From assembly GCF_010993705.1 (NCBI RefSeq), contig NZ_WOFO01000012.1:1-58833 (forward strand): a DNA stretch of 58,833 bases. The letters are read 5' to 3'. A program made the translations under genes and the position numbers. The notes below the pieces were generated by a model that worked only from the letters and a program-made list of their open reading frames with translations, had not been told where the DNA came from and did not search any database. This DNA is from Cyclobacterium sp. SYSU L10401 (GTDB taxonomy: Bacteria > Bacteroidota > Bacteroidia > Cytophagales > Cyclobacteriaceae). Every line of letters begins with the position of its first letter. Within the stretch, counting starts at the first letter, position 1. This document shows, piece by piece, positions 52,384-58,833 of the stretch.

Positions 52384-53643
52384 ATGAAGTACAGTTTATT
52401 GTTGGAAATCGCACAAAAACTGATGCTGGCCCGGCTGAAGCAAACCCTGGTTGCAGCAGTTGGTGTAACTTTCAGTATCACCATGTTTGTGGCATTATTG
52501 GGTTTTATGAACGGATTGAACCTGATGTTGGATGGATTGGTACTGAATAGAACGCCACATATCCGTTTCTACAATGAAATCAAACCCAATCCCAACCAAC
52601 CTATTGATGGCTCTGATACTTACAAGAGCTACCATAACATCATCAGGTCCATCAAGCCAAACAATGTCCGCAAAAGCATCTACAATAGTGCGGCCATGAT
52701 TGAAACCTTGCAAAACGATGAAAGGGTCCTGGGCGTAGCACCAAAGGTCAGCACGCAGGTATTTTACAACATAGGCAATATTGACATCACAGGATCCATA
52801 AATGGTATTGATGTAGATGCAGAAAATGCACTTTTCACATTTGATGATTATGTCACTGTCGGAAATACAGGTGATTTGAAAAACACCAACAACAGCATCA
52901 TCCTGGGCAAAGGGGCAGCCGACCGGATGTTGGCACAGATCGGTGATGTAATTCAGGCTACCACCGCACAGGGAAATTCGGTACAATTGAAGGTAGTTGG
53001 CTATTACCAGTCAGGATTGGGTGAACTGGACAATGTGCAGAGTTATACCTCCCTGGAAACAGCCCAAAAAATATTGGGCGAACCCTCCTCTTTCATTACA
53101 GATATTCAGGTAAAACTGAAGGCCCTTGAATTGGCTCCGTCCATGGCCAGCGATTATGGTGATTTATTTGAAATCAAAGCAGACGACATTCAAACCGTCA
53201 ATGCTCAATTCGAAACCGGTACTGAAATACGGAACCTGATCAGCTATGCCGTTGGCATCACCTTGCTAATCGTTTCAGGGTTTGGTATTTACAATATTTT
53301 GAACATGATGATTTATGAAAAAATGGATACCATCGCCATATTAAAGGCTACCGGATTTTCCGGTAGAGATGTAAACATTATCTTCATCCTTATTGCACTG
53401 ATCATTGGGATAGTGGGTGGGGCCGTAGGGTTAATTTTGGGATATCTGGCAGGGTTGGGCATCGATCATCTCCCCTTTGAAACCGAGGCCCTACCTACCA
53501 TCACCACATTCCCGGTGGACTTTAATCCCCGGTATTATATCATTGGTGGTGTTTTCAGCTTACTGACCACCTACATGGCGGGCTATTTCCCCGCAAAAAA
53601 AGCCAGTAGTGTAGATCCGGTAGAAATCATAAGAGGAAAATGA
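52384..53643 (+). CDS. FtsX/MacB-type ABC permease
   Basis: This 419-residue protein has one N-terminal helix (about 20-42), a large periplasmic domain and three C-terminal helices (about 280-400) with EIRNLISYAVGITLLIVSGF and KMDTIAILKATGFSGRD. This is the architecture of MacB/LolC permeases. Its start is 61 bp after the adaptor. It works with the ATPase that begins 1 bp after its stop. Confidence 0.9.
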   Translation: MKYSLLLEIAQKLMLARLKQTLVAAVGVTFSITMFVALLGFMNGLNLMLDGLVLNRTPHIRFYNEIKPNPNQPIDGSDTYKSYHNIIRSIKPNNVRKSIYNSAAMIETLQNDERVLGVAPKVSTQVFYNIGNIDITGSINGIDVDAENALFTFDDYVTVGNTGDLKNTNNSIILGKGAADRMLAQIGDVIQATTAQGNSVQLKVVGYYQSGLGELDNVQSYTSLETAQKILGEPSSFITDIQVKLKALELAPSMASDYGDLFEIKADDIQTVNAQFETGTEIRNLISYAVGITLLIVSGFGIYNILNMMIYEKMDTIAILKATGFSGRDVNIIFILIALIIGIVGGAVGLILGYLAGLGIDHLPFETEALPTITTFPVDFNPRYYIIGGVFSLLTTYMAGYFPAKKASSVDPVEIIRGK

Positions 53644-53644
53644 C

Positions 53645-54328
53645 ATGAAGGAAAGACTTGTTTTGGAAGCCCAAAAAATCAATAAATATTTTTTTAACCC
53701 GGTAGAGACTCAGGTACTGAAAGACATCACCTTCACCATCAACAGGGGTGAATTTGTTTCTGTAATGGGCAAATCTGGTTGTGGAAAATCCACTTTGCTT
53801 TACATTTTATCCACCATGGACACCAGCTACCAGGGCAGATTGCTGATAGATGACAGCCCTGTTACCGGAAAATCCTCCTCCTTTCTTTCAAGGATCAGAA
53901 ATGAAAAAATCGGTTTTGTCTTTCAATTCCACTACCTGTTGGCAGAGTTTTCTGTCCTTGAAAATGTCATGATTCCAGGCCTCAAACTGGGGAAAATCGG
54001 CCGAAAAGAACTGGAATACAAAGCCATGGAAAAACTGCGCATCTTTGGAATGGAAGACCATGCACTAAAAAAGGCCAACCAATTGTCCGGAGGACAAAAA
54101 CAAAGGGTGGCCATTGCCAGGGCGCTGATCAATGATCCTTTAATCATTATGGGCGATGAGCCCTCCGGCAACCTGGATAAAAAAAACAGCGATATTGTAT
54201 TCGAAATTTTTAAAGAACTGGCCAGTACCTTCAACCAGACTTTATTGATCGTTACCCACGACCCCGAATTTGCAGCTGGTACCGACAGGATCATTGAAAT
54301 GGAAGACGGCAGGATCATTTCACAATAA
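53645..54328 (+). CDS. ABC transporter ATP-binding protein (LolD/MacB-like)
   Basis: This 227-residue ATPase has Walker A GKSGCGKST, a FVFQFHYLLAEFSVLENVM Q-loop region, signature LSGGQKQR, Walker B LIIMGDEPSGNLD and an H-loop His in IVTHDPEF. It starts 1 bp after the permease stop. With the adaptor and permease it forms a tripartite exporter; no outer-membrane channel gene is in the window. Substrates could be lipoproteins, antibiotics or peptides. Confidence 0.93.
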   Translation: MKERLVLEAQKINKYFFNPVETQVLKDITFTINRGEFVSVMGKSGCGKSTLLYILSTMDTSYQGRLLIDDSPVTGKSSSFLSRIRNEKIGFVFQFHYLLAEFSVLENVMIPGLKLGKIGRKELEYKAMEKLRIFGMEDHALKKANQLSGGQKQRVAIARALINDPLIIMGDEPSGNLDKKNSDIVFEIFKELASTFNQTLLIVTHDPEFAAGTDRIIEMEDGRIISQ

Positions 54329-54560
54329 AAAAAAACTATTTCTATTTTTTTAAGAAATCCTGAAATATGTGTTCGGACATGATTATCAATTTTGATTTAA
54401 CAACCGTACAACAGAACCATTTTACACTTTTCTTTAAAAGACCTTTTCCGGCATTGGTTGAAAATCATGTTTTCCCGTGATAGGGATCATGAAGAATAAA
54501 AGGTTGTTGGGTTAACTTAGTACTCTAATAAAAAGATAACCCACTAAATTCAATTAACCA

Positions 54561-55007
54561 ATGGAAACACCAGCAAAAAGAAACGGAAGTCTCTGGCCTA
54601 AGGTAATATCTGATCTGATGGGATCAGCGAACTTTCCAGAATTTGAAAATCGGTTTTACGACTGGGATCAAAAATTTGAGATCCCTTCAGTAAATATAAA
54701 AGAAACAGAGAAAGAATTTCAGGTGGAGGTAGTAGCTCCGGGATTTGAAAAAAAGGATTTTAAAATTGAGTTTTCTGACGGCGTACTCACCATACAGGCC
54801 GAAAAAGAAATGAAGAAGGAAGAGGATAAAGAAGAGATCAAAAGGCAGGAGTTTTCCTATGCCTCCATAAAAAGGTCCTTTAGCCTTCCGGAAAATGCAG
54901 AAAACGACAAGATAGCGGCCAAATATGAAAATGGCATCTTGCTGCTTCAGATTCCAAAAATTAAACAGACTGCTGCCCCTGCAAAAAAAGAAATTAAAGT
55001 TGGTTAG
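54561..55007 (+). CDS. Hsp20/alpha-crystallin small heat shock protein
   Basis: This 148-residue protein has an alpha-crystallin domain (IKETEKEFQVEVVAPGFEKKDF onward, then YASIKRSFSLPENAENDKIAAKYENGILL) and a C-terminal IPKIK tail with an IxI/V-type motif. It holds unfolded proteins during stress. Single gene with a strong terminator. No clear TAnnTTTG promoter was seen, so a stress sigma factor could be used. Confidence 0.93.
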   Translation: METPAKRNGSLWPKVISDLMGSANFPEFENRFYDWDQKFEIPSVNIKETEKEFQVEVVAPGFEKKDFKIEFSDGVLTIQAEKEMKKEEDKEEIKRQEFSYASIKRSFSLPENAENDKIAAKYENGILLLQIPKIKQTAAPAKKEIKVG

Positions 55008-55020
55008 GTCTAGTGAAAAG

Positions 55021-55049
55021 GCTCCGGTCGCCTGACCGGGGCTTTTTTT
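55021..55049 (+). terminator. terminator after Hsp20
   Basis: A GCTCCGGTC/GACCGGGGC stem (one T-G pair, 4-base loop) is followed by seven T residues, 14 bp after the Hsp20 stop. The 239 bases to the next gene hold nothing else recognisable. Confidence 0.9.
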
Positions 55050-55288
55050 ATTTCTTTTTCATCAGGACTGATTGCAATGCAGCACTACCGATGAGGTGTT
55101 TATTAAATAACTCATTGGGAAAAACACAAATGATAACCTTTGAAAAAGCTGCTCTCATACCATCTTATTTTCTTACCTGAAAGATCAAAAATGAAATTAA
55201 ACGAATAAGCGATTAAACATTTTCTCAAATGTATTTCAAATACTGACACCGCCTTGATAATAGGAAATAAACTTCAAATACGATTCCC

Positions 55289-56620
55289 TTACAAGGCATC
55301 GGTACCCTTTTTCAGATAAAAATAAGAAATAGCAGCAGCCCCTGTATCTGCCAACGGAAAGGCGTACCAGATCCCCTCCAAACCAAAAAAAATGGGCATG
55401 ATAATGACCAGGGGTATCAGAAATATACCTTGTTTACTTAAGGCCAGTAATAAGGCGGATTTTGGCTTGCCTATCGCCTGAAAGTAAGCACTCCCTATCA
55501 GGCTGAAGGCTAAAAGTGGGGTAGCCAGAAAGGCTTTGCGCATCGCAGGGATACTCTCCCTAATCAGGGCCTCATCTTCTGTGAAAATCTGGATCAACGA
55601 GCCAGTAAAACTCATGATCAAAATAAAAATCAAAAAGGCTATCAAACTTGAAGACCGCAATGCAAGCCTGATGGCCAGGTGCACCCTATCCCTTAATCTT
55701 GCCCCATAATTGTATCCGGCAATGGGCACAAAGCCCTGGGTGATGCCCAACACCGGAAAATTGGCAAACATCATGACCCGGTTGATTACACCAAAAACCG
55801 ATAAGGCCATTTCTCCTCCGTAAATAAAGAGCTCATTATTCAGAACTATGGCCAGTATACTTACGGTCCCCTGCCTGGCCAGCGTAACTGCCCCCAGGGC
55901 AGAAATTTCCCTGGCAATGGCCATATCAGGTTTAAACCAGGAAACTTTAACTTTCATGATGGATTTTCCAAACATGAAAAACCACAAAGTATAGCCTGCA
56001 CTCGTAATATAAGAAATGGTAGTGGCCCATGCGGCGCCTTTTAGCCCCATATCCAACCACACAATAAAAATGGGATCTAAAATGATATTGAAAACAGCAG
56101 GTACAATGAGGGTGTACATGGCCACTTTTGGATAACCCTCAGCCCGGATCACATTATTGCTCATCATGGCCCAGGCCAAAAATGGAATACCTATGAGGAT
56201 GATGGAAAAATAATCCCTGGCGGGTTGTAAAACATCTCCTTTCCCCCCAAAAAGTTTCAGGATTTCGTCTGAAAAAACATAGCCCAAACCGACAAAAAAC
56301 AAGGCCAGGGTCAGGGTCATCCCAATCTGGTTGCCAAAAGTAGCGAAGGCCCTGGGATTATCATCATCCCCAAATGCCCTGGAAATAATGGATGCTCCCC
56401 CTACCCCTATAGACATGCCTATACTTGAGATCAGAAAGGTGATCGGTAACACCACCGTGATGGTGGCAATTCCAAGGGAGCCCACAAAACGACCTACAAA
56501 TATCGTGTCTACAATACCATAAATGGATAAAACCAAAATCCCTACCGCTGCCGGAAGGGCCTGCTGTACCAGTAACTTTCCTATTGGGGAATGACCAAAA
56601 GCATGGTTATTTTTTTCCAT
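55289..56620 (-). CDS. MATE-family efflux transporter
   Basis: This 443-residue membrane protein has 12 predicted helices of the MATE/DinF type. Family segments include ALPAAVGILVLSIYGIVDTIFVGR near the N-terminus, GVGGASIISRAFGDDD, and in the second half GEMALSVFGVINRVMMFANFPVLG, then QGFVPIAGYNYGAR. It exports drugs or metabolites with Na+ or H+. Single gene. Confidence 0.93.
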   Translation of the reverse strand: MEKNNHAFGHSPIGKLLVQQALPAAVGILVLSIYGIVDTIFVGRFVGSLGIATITVVLPITFLISSIGMSIGVGGASIISRAFGDDDNPRAFATFGNQIGMTLTLALFFVGLGYVFSDEILKLFGGKGDVLQPARDYFSIILIGIPFLAWAMMSNNVIRAEGYPKVAMYTLIVPAVFNIILDPIFIVWLDMGLKGAAWATTISYITSAGYTLWFFMFGKSIMKVKVSWFKPDMAIAREISALGAVTLARQGTVSILAIVLNNELFIYGGEMALSVFGVINRVMMFANFPVLGITQGFVPIAGYNYGARLRDRVHLAIRLALRSSSLIAFLIFILIMSFTGSLIQIFTEDEALIRESIPAMRKAFLATPLLAFSLIGSAYFQAIGKPKSALLLALSKQGIFLIPLVIIMPIFFGLEGIWYAFPLADTGAAAISYFYLKKGTDAL

Positions 56621-56720
56621 AAAGTGCGAATTCCCAAAGGCCAGGGAAATTGAAAATTGGGTTTACCCCGGCAAAGTACCCATTTTATCCCAATGGATAA
56701 ACCCCAATTATTTTAAGGTT

Positions 56721-58175
56721 TCAAAAAGTTTTGGTAAACTGAATTTTCACTTTCAGCTGCAAATCCCTGATAACCTTAAATATTTCTCTGATGGTCACTA
56801 CCTGGACCTTGGTTAAGGTATTGATTTTGATGTAATTGACAGGTGGCCTATTGTCCTTGATGACGGTACCTGCCTGCTTTTCCAGCCTTAAGCCCATCAG
56901 GTAATAATAGGCCTGGTATAACTCAGCCGAAGCCTTGCTGGTAAAAACACCTCTTTCTGTAAGAATTTTTAGTCTTTTCCCTGTATTGGTTTCAAATATC
57001 CTGTTGGCCAGCGCATACAAGCGGATGGCATCTACCATGGGTGTCATGGCTTTTTTGATATCAAAAACTTGTTCCTCCTCCACTTTAAAAGTCCTTATAT
57101 TTCGCAACCAGGTAAGCTGGGTATCATATTGCAGGGCATTTTGTGCCATGTTGAAATAAAACCGCTCCAGGGGATGTTGCAGTTGTTCATCCATAAAAAC
57201 CTTCAGCTCATTTAGCAAGGAAAAGTCACCATATATGGGTCGGCAATCGAAGAATGTCCCGTAACTCATTACCGTTTCAATGGAGGATTCCTGAAACCAG
57301 GCGGCATAATTTTTCTTCCAATGAGAAAGGGAATGGGTCCACTTGGGATTGCTGGCCATGTAGCCCCCTTTACAATAATTGAAGCCTATCTCATGAAGCC
57401 TGTCTGAAACCTCCCTGGCAAATCCCAGGAAATAATCCCTCACCAATGCCCGCTGTTCATTGGCTTTGTCCTCATAAATAATGGCATTGTCCTGATCTGT
57501 TTTCAGGGTTTGCTCTTTCCTGCCTTCGCTTCCCAAAACAAAAAAAACAAAATTTGCCGGTGGCAGTCCCTGCTCTTTTACCACCTGCTCGATTACCCTC
57601 AGCGCAATGGTATCTGCTACGGTAGAGATAATCTGATTGATGATTTCAGCCCTTACCCCTCGTTGGATCAATTGATCCACAATACCGGGTACCTGCTGCC
57701 ACTTTAACTTTAATTCCTCCTTATCCAGGGCCAACTTTACCGACTGGATAAATACAAAAGGAGATTGTGACTGAATGGTCAATATCTTATTTCTACTCGT
57801 CACACCCACGTACTCCCCTGCCTCAGAGACCAGCAGGTACCTGGTTTTGGTGCGAAACATAAGCAATAAGGCTTCATAAACGAATGCTGTTTTTGGAATG
57901 GAAACCAGCGTTTTGTCCATGATATCAGCTACCGGGCTTTCCGGTGATACTCCCTGAGCCAACACATTATCTCTCAATGTAATGTCTGTGATGACCCCAA
58001 GAATCCGGGCTTTATCCCAGCCTACAAACAAGCAGCTGGACATTTCTTTCCGCATGATTTGGGCAGCCGCCGCTATGGAGGTATCCGGCACGCAATATAA
58101 AATTTCCTTTAGTGGGATTTCACCAATGGTCTTGACATAAAAATCATCTAATGCAGTCAATGGCTCAGAAGGCAT
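56721..58175 (-). CDS. CBS-domain and DUF294 nucleotidyltransferase-like protein
   Basis: The start at 58175 (PSEPLTALDDF follows) is preferred to 58205. The protein has about 484 residues. It carries a pair of CBS domains (about 30-145, ADIMDKTLVSIPKTAF) and then a DUF294 nucleotidyltransferase-like region with LGSEGRKEQTLKTDQDNAII. A C-terminal substrate-binding domain (about 345-480) follows. CBS domains sense adenosine nucleotides. Known relatives sit beside DnaQ-like exonucleases, but the one here is about 16 kb away. Confidence 0.85.
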   Translation of the reverse strand: MPSEPLTALDDFYVKTIGEIPLKEILYCVPDTSIAAAAQIMRKEMSSCLFVGWDKARILGVITDITLRDNVLAQGVSPESPVADIMDKTLVSIPKTAFVYEALLLMFRTKTRYLLVSEAGEYVGVTSRNKILTIQSQSPFVFIQSVKLALDKEELKLKWQQVPGIVDQLIQRGVRAEIINQIISTVADTIALRVIEQVVKEQGLPPANFVFFVLGSEGRKEQTLKTDQDNAIIYEDKANEQRALVRDYFLGFAREVSDRLHEIGFNYCKGGYMASNPKWTHSLSHWKKNYAAWFQESSIETVMSYGTFFDCRPIYGDFSLLNELKVFMDEQLQHPLERFYFNMAQNALQYDTQLTWLRNIRTFKVEEEQVFDIKKAMTPMVDAIRLYALANRIFETNTGKRLKILTERGVFTSKASAELYQAYYYLMGLRLEKQAGTVIKDNRPPVNYIKINTLTKVQVVTIREIFKVIRDLQLKVKIQFTKTF

Positions 58176-58243
58176 GCAAACAGTTTTTTTTGTAAAGATG
58201 AACAATCATTTTGAGTTAATAAAAAAGTAATTGCAATTTACAG

Positions 58244-58274
58244 TTTGTAATTAAAAAAAACCGCCTTACATTTG
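58244..58274 (+). promoter_or_regulatory. Bacteroidota-type promoter of the tRNA cluster
   Basis: TTTG at 58244-58247 and TACATTTG at 58267-58274 have a 19 bp spacer, the same layout as the SRP RNA promoter. Transcription should begin near 58280 and run through the tRNA region. Confidence 0.7.
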
Positions 58275-58298
58275 CACAAGCTTTTGAAAAAGCACCAT

Positions 58299-58322
58299 GA
58301 AACAGGCTGAAAAGCCTGTTTC
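58299..58322 (+). other. hairpin with GAAA tetraloop in the tRNA leader
   Basis: A perfect 10 bp stem (GAAACAGGCT and its complement) closes a GAAA tetraloop. It lies about 20 bases after the predicted transcription start, upstream of tRNA-Arg. It may aid folding or processing of the precursor, or act as an attenuator. Confidence 0.5.
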
Positions 58323-58333
58323 TATTTTAATGA

Positions 58334-58376
58334 ATAACTCAACTGGATAGCCCATCCCGACTTTTAGGTCGGAGGA
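58334..58376 (+). repeat. tRNA-like fragment with palindromic hairpin (left copy)
   Basis: ACTCAACTGGATAGCCCA resembles the D-arm of the neighbouring tRNA-Arg (GCTCAACTGGATAGAGCA). It is followed by TCCCGACTTTTAGGTCGGA, a hairpin, in place of a normal anticodon arm. The T-arm is missing. A second hairpin (58389-58411, AAAATGTCC stem) follows. Confidence 0.5.
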
Positions 58377-58468
58377 CGAGGCGTTAAGAAAATGTCCCTT
58401 AGGACATTTTTAGGCTTGGGCCAGCATGCTGGGTGGGTTAGGTGATAAATATTAAGTTAAATTAAAAA

Positions 58469-58542
58469 GGTCCTGTAGCTCAACTGGATAGAGCAACTGC
58501 CTTCTAAGCAGTAGGTTCCAGGTTCGAGTCCTGGCAGGATCA
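58469..58542 (+). tRNA. tRNA-Arg (anticodon TCT)
   Basis: The 74-base cloverleaf has acceptor GGTCCTG pairing with CAGGATC, D-arm GCTC/GAGC, anticodon stem ACTGC/GCAGT with loop CTTCTAA, a 5-base variable loop, and T-arm CCAGG TTCGAGT CCTGG. The anticodon TCT reads AGA/AGG. CCA is not encoded. Confidence 0.95.
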
Positions 58543-58564
58543 CTTTAGGTGTGATCGAATATCG

Positions 58565-58628
58565 AAACTCGATAGAGCATCCCGACCCAAAGTCGGGAAG
58601 GTTCCTGGTTCGAGTCCTGAAAGGATCA
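58565..58628 (+). repeat. tRNA-like fragment with palindromic hairpin (right copy)
   Basis: AAACTCGATAGAGCA resembles a D-arm. It is followed by TCCCGAC-CCAAA-GTCGGGA, a perfect 7 bp hairpin where the anticodon arm would be, and then AGGTTCCTGGTTCGAGTCCTG, a degenerate T-arm-like stretch, and AAGGATCA. It lacks position T33 and proper T-arm pairing, so it is not a working tRNA. It shares parts with the tRNA-Arg and with the left copy. Confidence 0.55.
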
Positions 58629-58674
58629 CAACGAGGCCCAATTATTTCAGGGCCTTCAACTGGTCAATATTACC

Positions 58675-58750
58675 GATTCCGTAGCTCAGCTGGTAGAGCA
58701 TAACACTTTTAATGTTAGGGTCCTGGGTTCGAACCCCAGCGGGATCACCA
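58675..58750 (+). tRNA. tRNA-Lys (anticodon TTT)
   Basis: The cloverleaf has acceptor GATTCCG/CGGGATC (one T-G pair), D-arm GCTC/GAGC, anticodon stem TAACA/TGTTA with loop CTTTTAA, and T-arm CTGGG TTCGAAC CCCAG. The anticodon TTT reads AAA/AAG. CCA is encoded at 58748-58750. Confidence 0.95.
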
Positions 58751-58754
58751 AGTT

Positions 58755-58789
58755 AGAAAAGGTTGCATAATAATATGCGATCTTTTTTT
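58755..58789 (+). terminator. terminator after tRNA-Lys
   Basis: A TTGCATA/TATGCGA stem (extended by an AAAAG/CTTTT pairing) with loop ATAA is followed by T residues, just after the tRNA-Lys. It ends the tRNA transcript. Confidence 0.8.
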
Positions 58790-58833
58790 ATTTAAATATT
58801 TCATGGGGTGAGAAGTTTATCCCGACGGGACCT

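Noticed and set aside
52495..52986. 163-codon minus-strand frame opposite the ABC permease
   Set aside because: It is antisense to a clear FtsX-type permease and shows no domain of its own.
58389..58411. AAAATGTCC hairpin as a terminator
   Set aside because: The stem is sound, but the T run is part of the stem and a functional tRNA-Arg lies downstream in the same transcript, so termination here is unproven.
1..58833. CRISPR arrays, riboswitches or replication origin
   Set aside because: No regularly spaced direct repeats, no recognised riboswitch core and no DnaA-box cluster were seen on reading; dnaB alone does not mark an origin.

Overview
The window looks like a chromosomal segment of a Bacteroidota bacterium, most likely order Cytophagales (Cyclobacteriaceae-like). 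This is an inference from several signs: promoters of the Bacteroidota type (TTTG, 19 bp, TAnnTTTG) in front of the SRP RNA and the tRNA cluster, many SPII lipoproteins, LytTR/LytS-type regulator pairs, a 7TMR-DISM kinase, a Gfo/Idh/MocA-DUF1080 pair, an FtsE-like ATPase with no adjacent FtsX, and TTG starts inside tightly packed operons. No database was searched. All family calls come from reading motifs.

Positions 1 to about 11,100 form an accessory zone with strong signs of gene decay. It holds a group II intron-type reverse transcriptase fragment at the left edge and a fatty acid hydroxylase that reads without a stop into an esterase lacking its nucleophile region. Next are intact haloalkane dehalogenase-like and pectin acetylesterase-like lipoproteins. 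Beyond them lie an AraC regulator with an in-frame stop, a frameshifted short-chain dehydrogenase, a DJ-1/PfpI tail, a LytTR/LytS pair, a DUF2147 protein and a secreted-protein gene interrupted by a repeat-rich insertion.

Positions 11,300 to 40,500 are mostly housekeeping: agmatine-to-putrescine enzymes (aguA/aguB), a PlsC-type acyltransferase, the DUF1080 and Gfo/Idh pair, SRP RNA, transaldolase, FtsE, a TPR histidine kinase with a LytTR regulator, murB, a dCMP deaminase-like gene, a POT peptide transporter, cyclophilin, a CNT nucleoside transporter, a bifunctional nuclease, etfA/etfB, dnaB and a DnaQ-like exonuclease. Several small unnamed proteins lie between them, including one of 61 residues that is 64% Asp/Glu.

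Positions 40,500 to 47,530 hold the most interesting region. It is a packed minus-strand run starting with an MpaB/Lcp-type (DUF2236) oxygenase and a membrane protein resembling the Pyr4 family of integral-membrane terpene cyclases. These are translationally coupled to a 7TMR-DISM histidine kinase, a receiver, a receiver-adenylate cyclase, a YitT membrane protein and an HD phosphohydrolase. I read it as a candidate membrane isoprenoid or lipid chemistry unit tied to phosphorelay and cAMP signalling.

Positions 48,300 to 51,050 hold a second signalling cluster with complementary defects. One kinase keeps its ATPase domain but has Asn in place of the phospho-accepting His. A nearby REC-PAS protein keeps an H-box but has no ATPase domain. 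The rest holds a MacAB/Lol-like ABC exporter, Hsp20, a MATE transporter, a CBS-DUF294 protein and a tRNA-Arg/tRNA-Lys cluster flanked by tRNA-like sequences carrying TCCCGAC...GTCGGGA-type hairpins.
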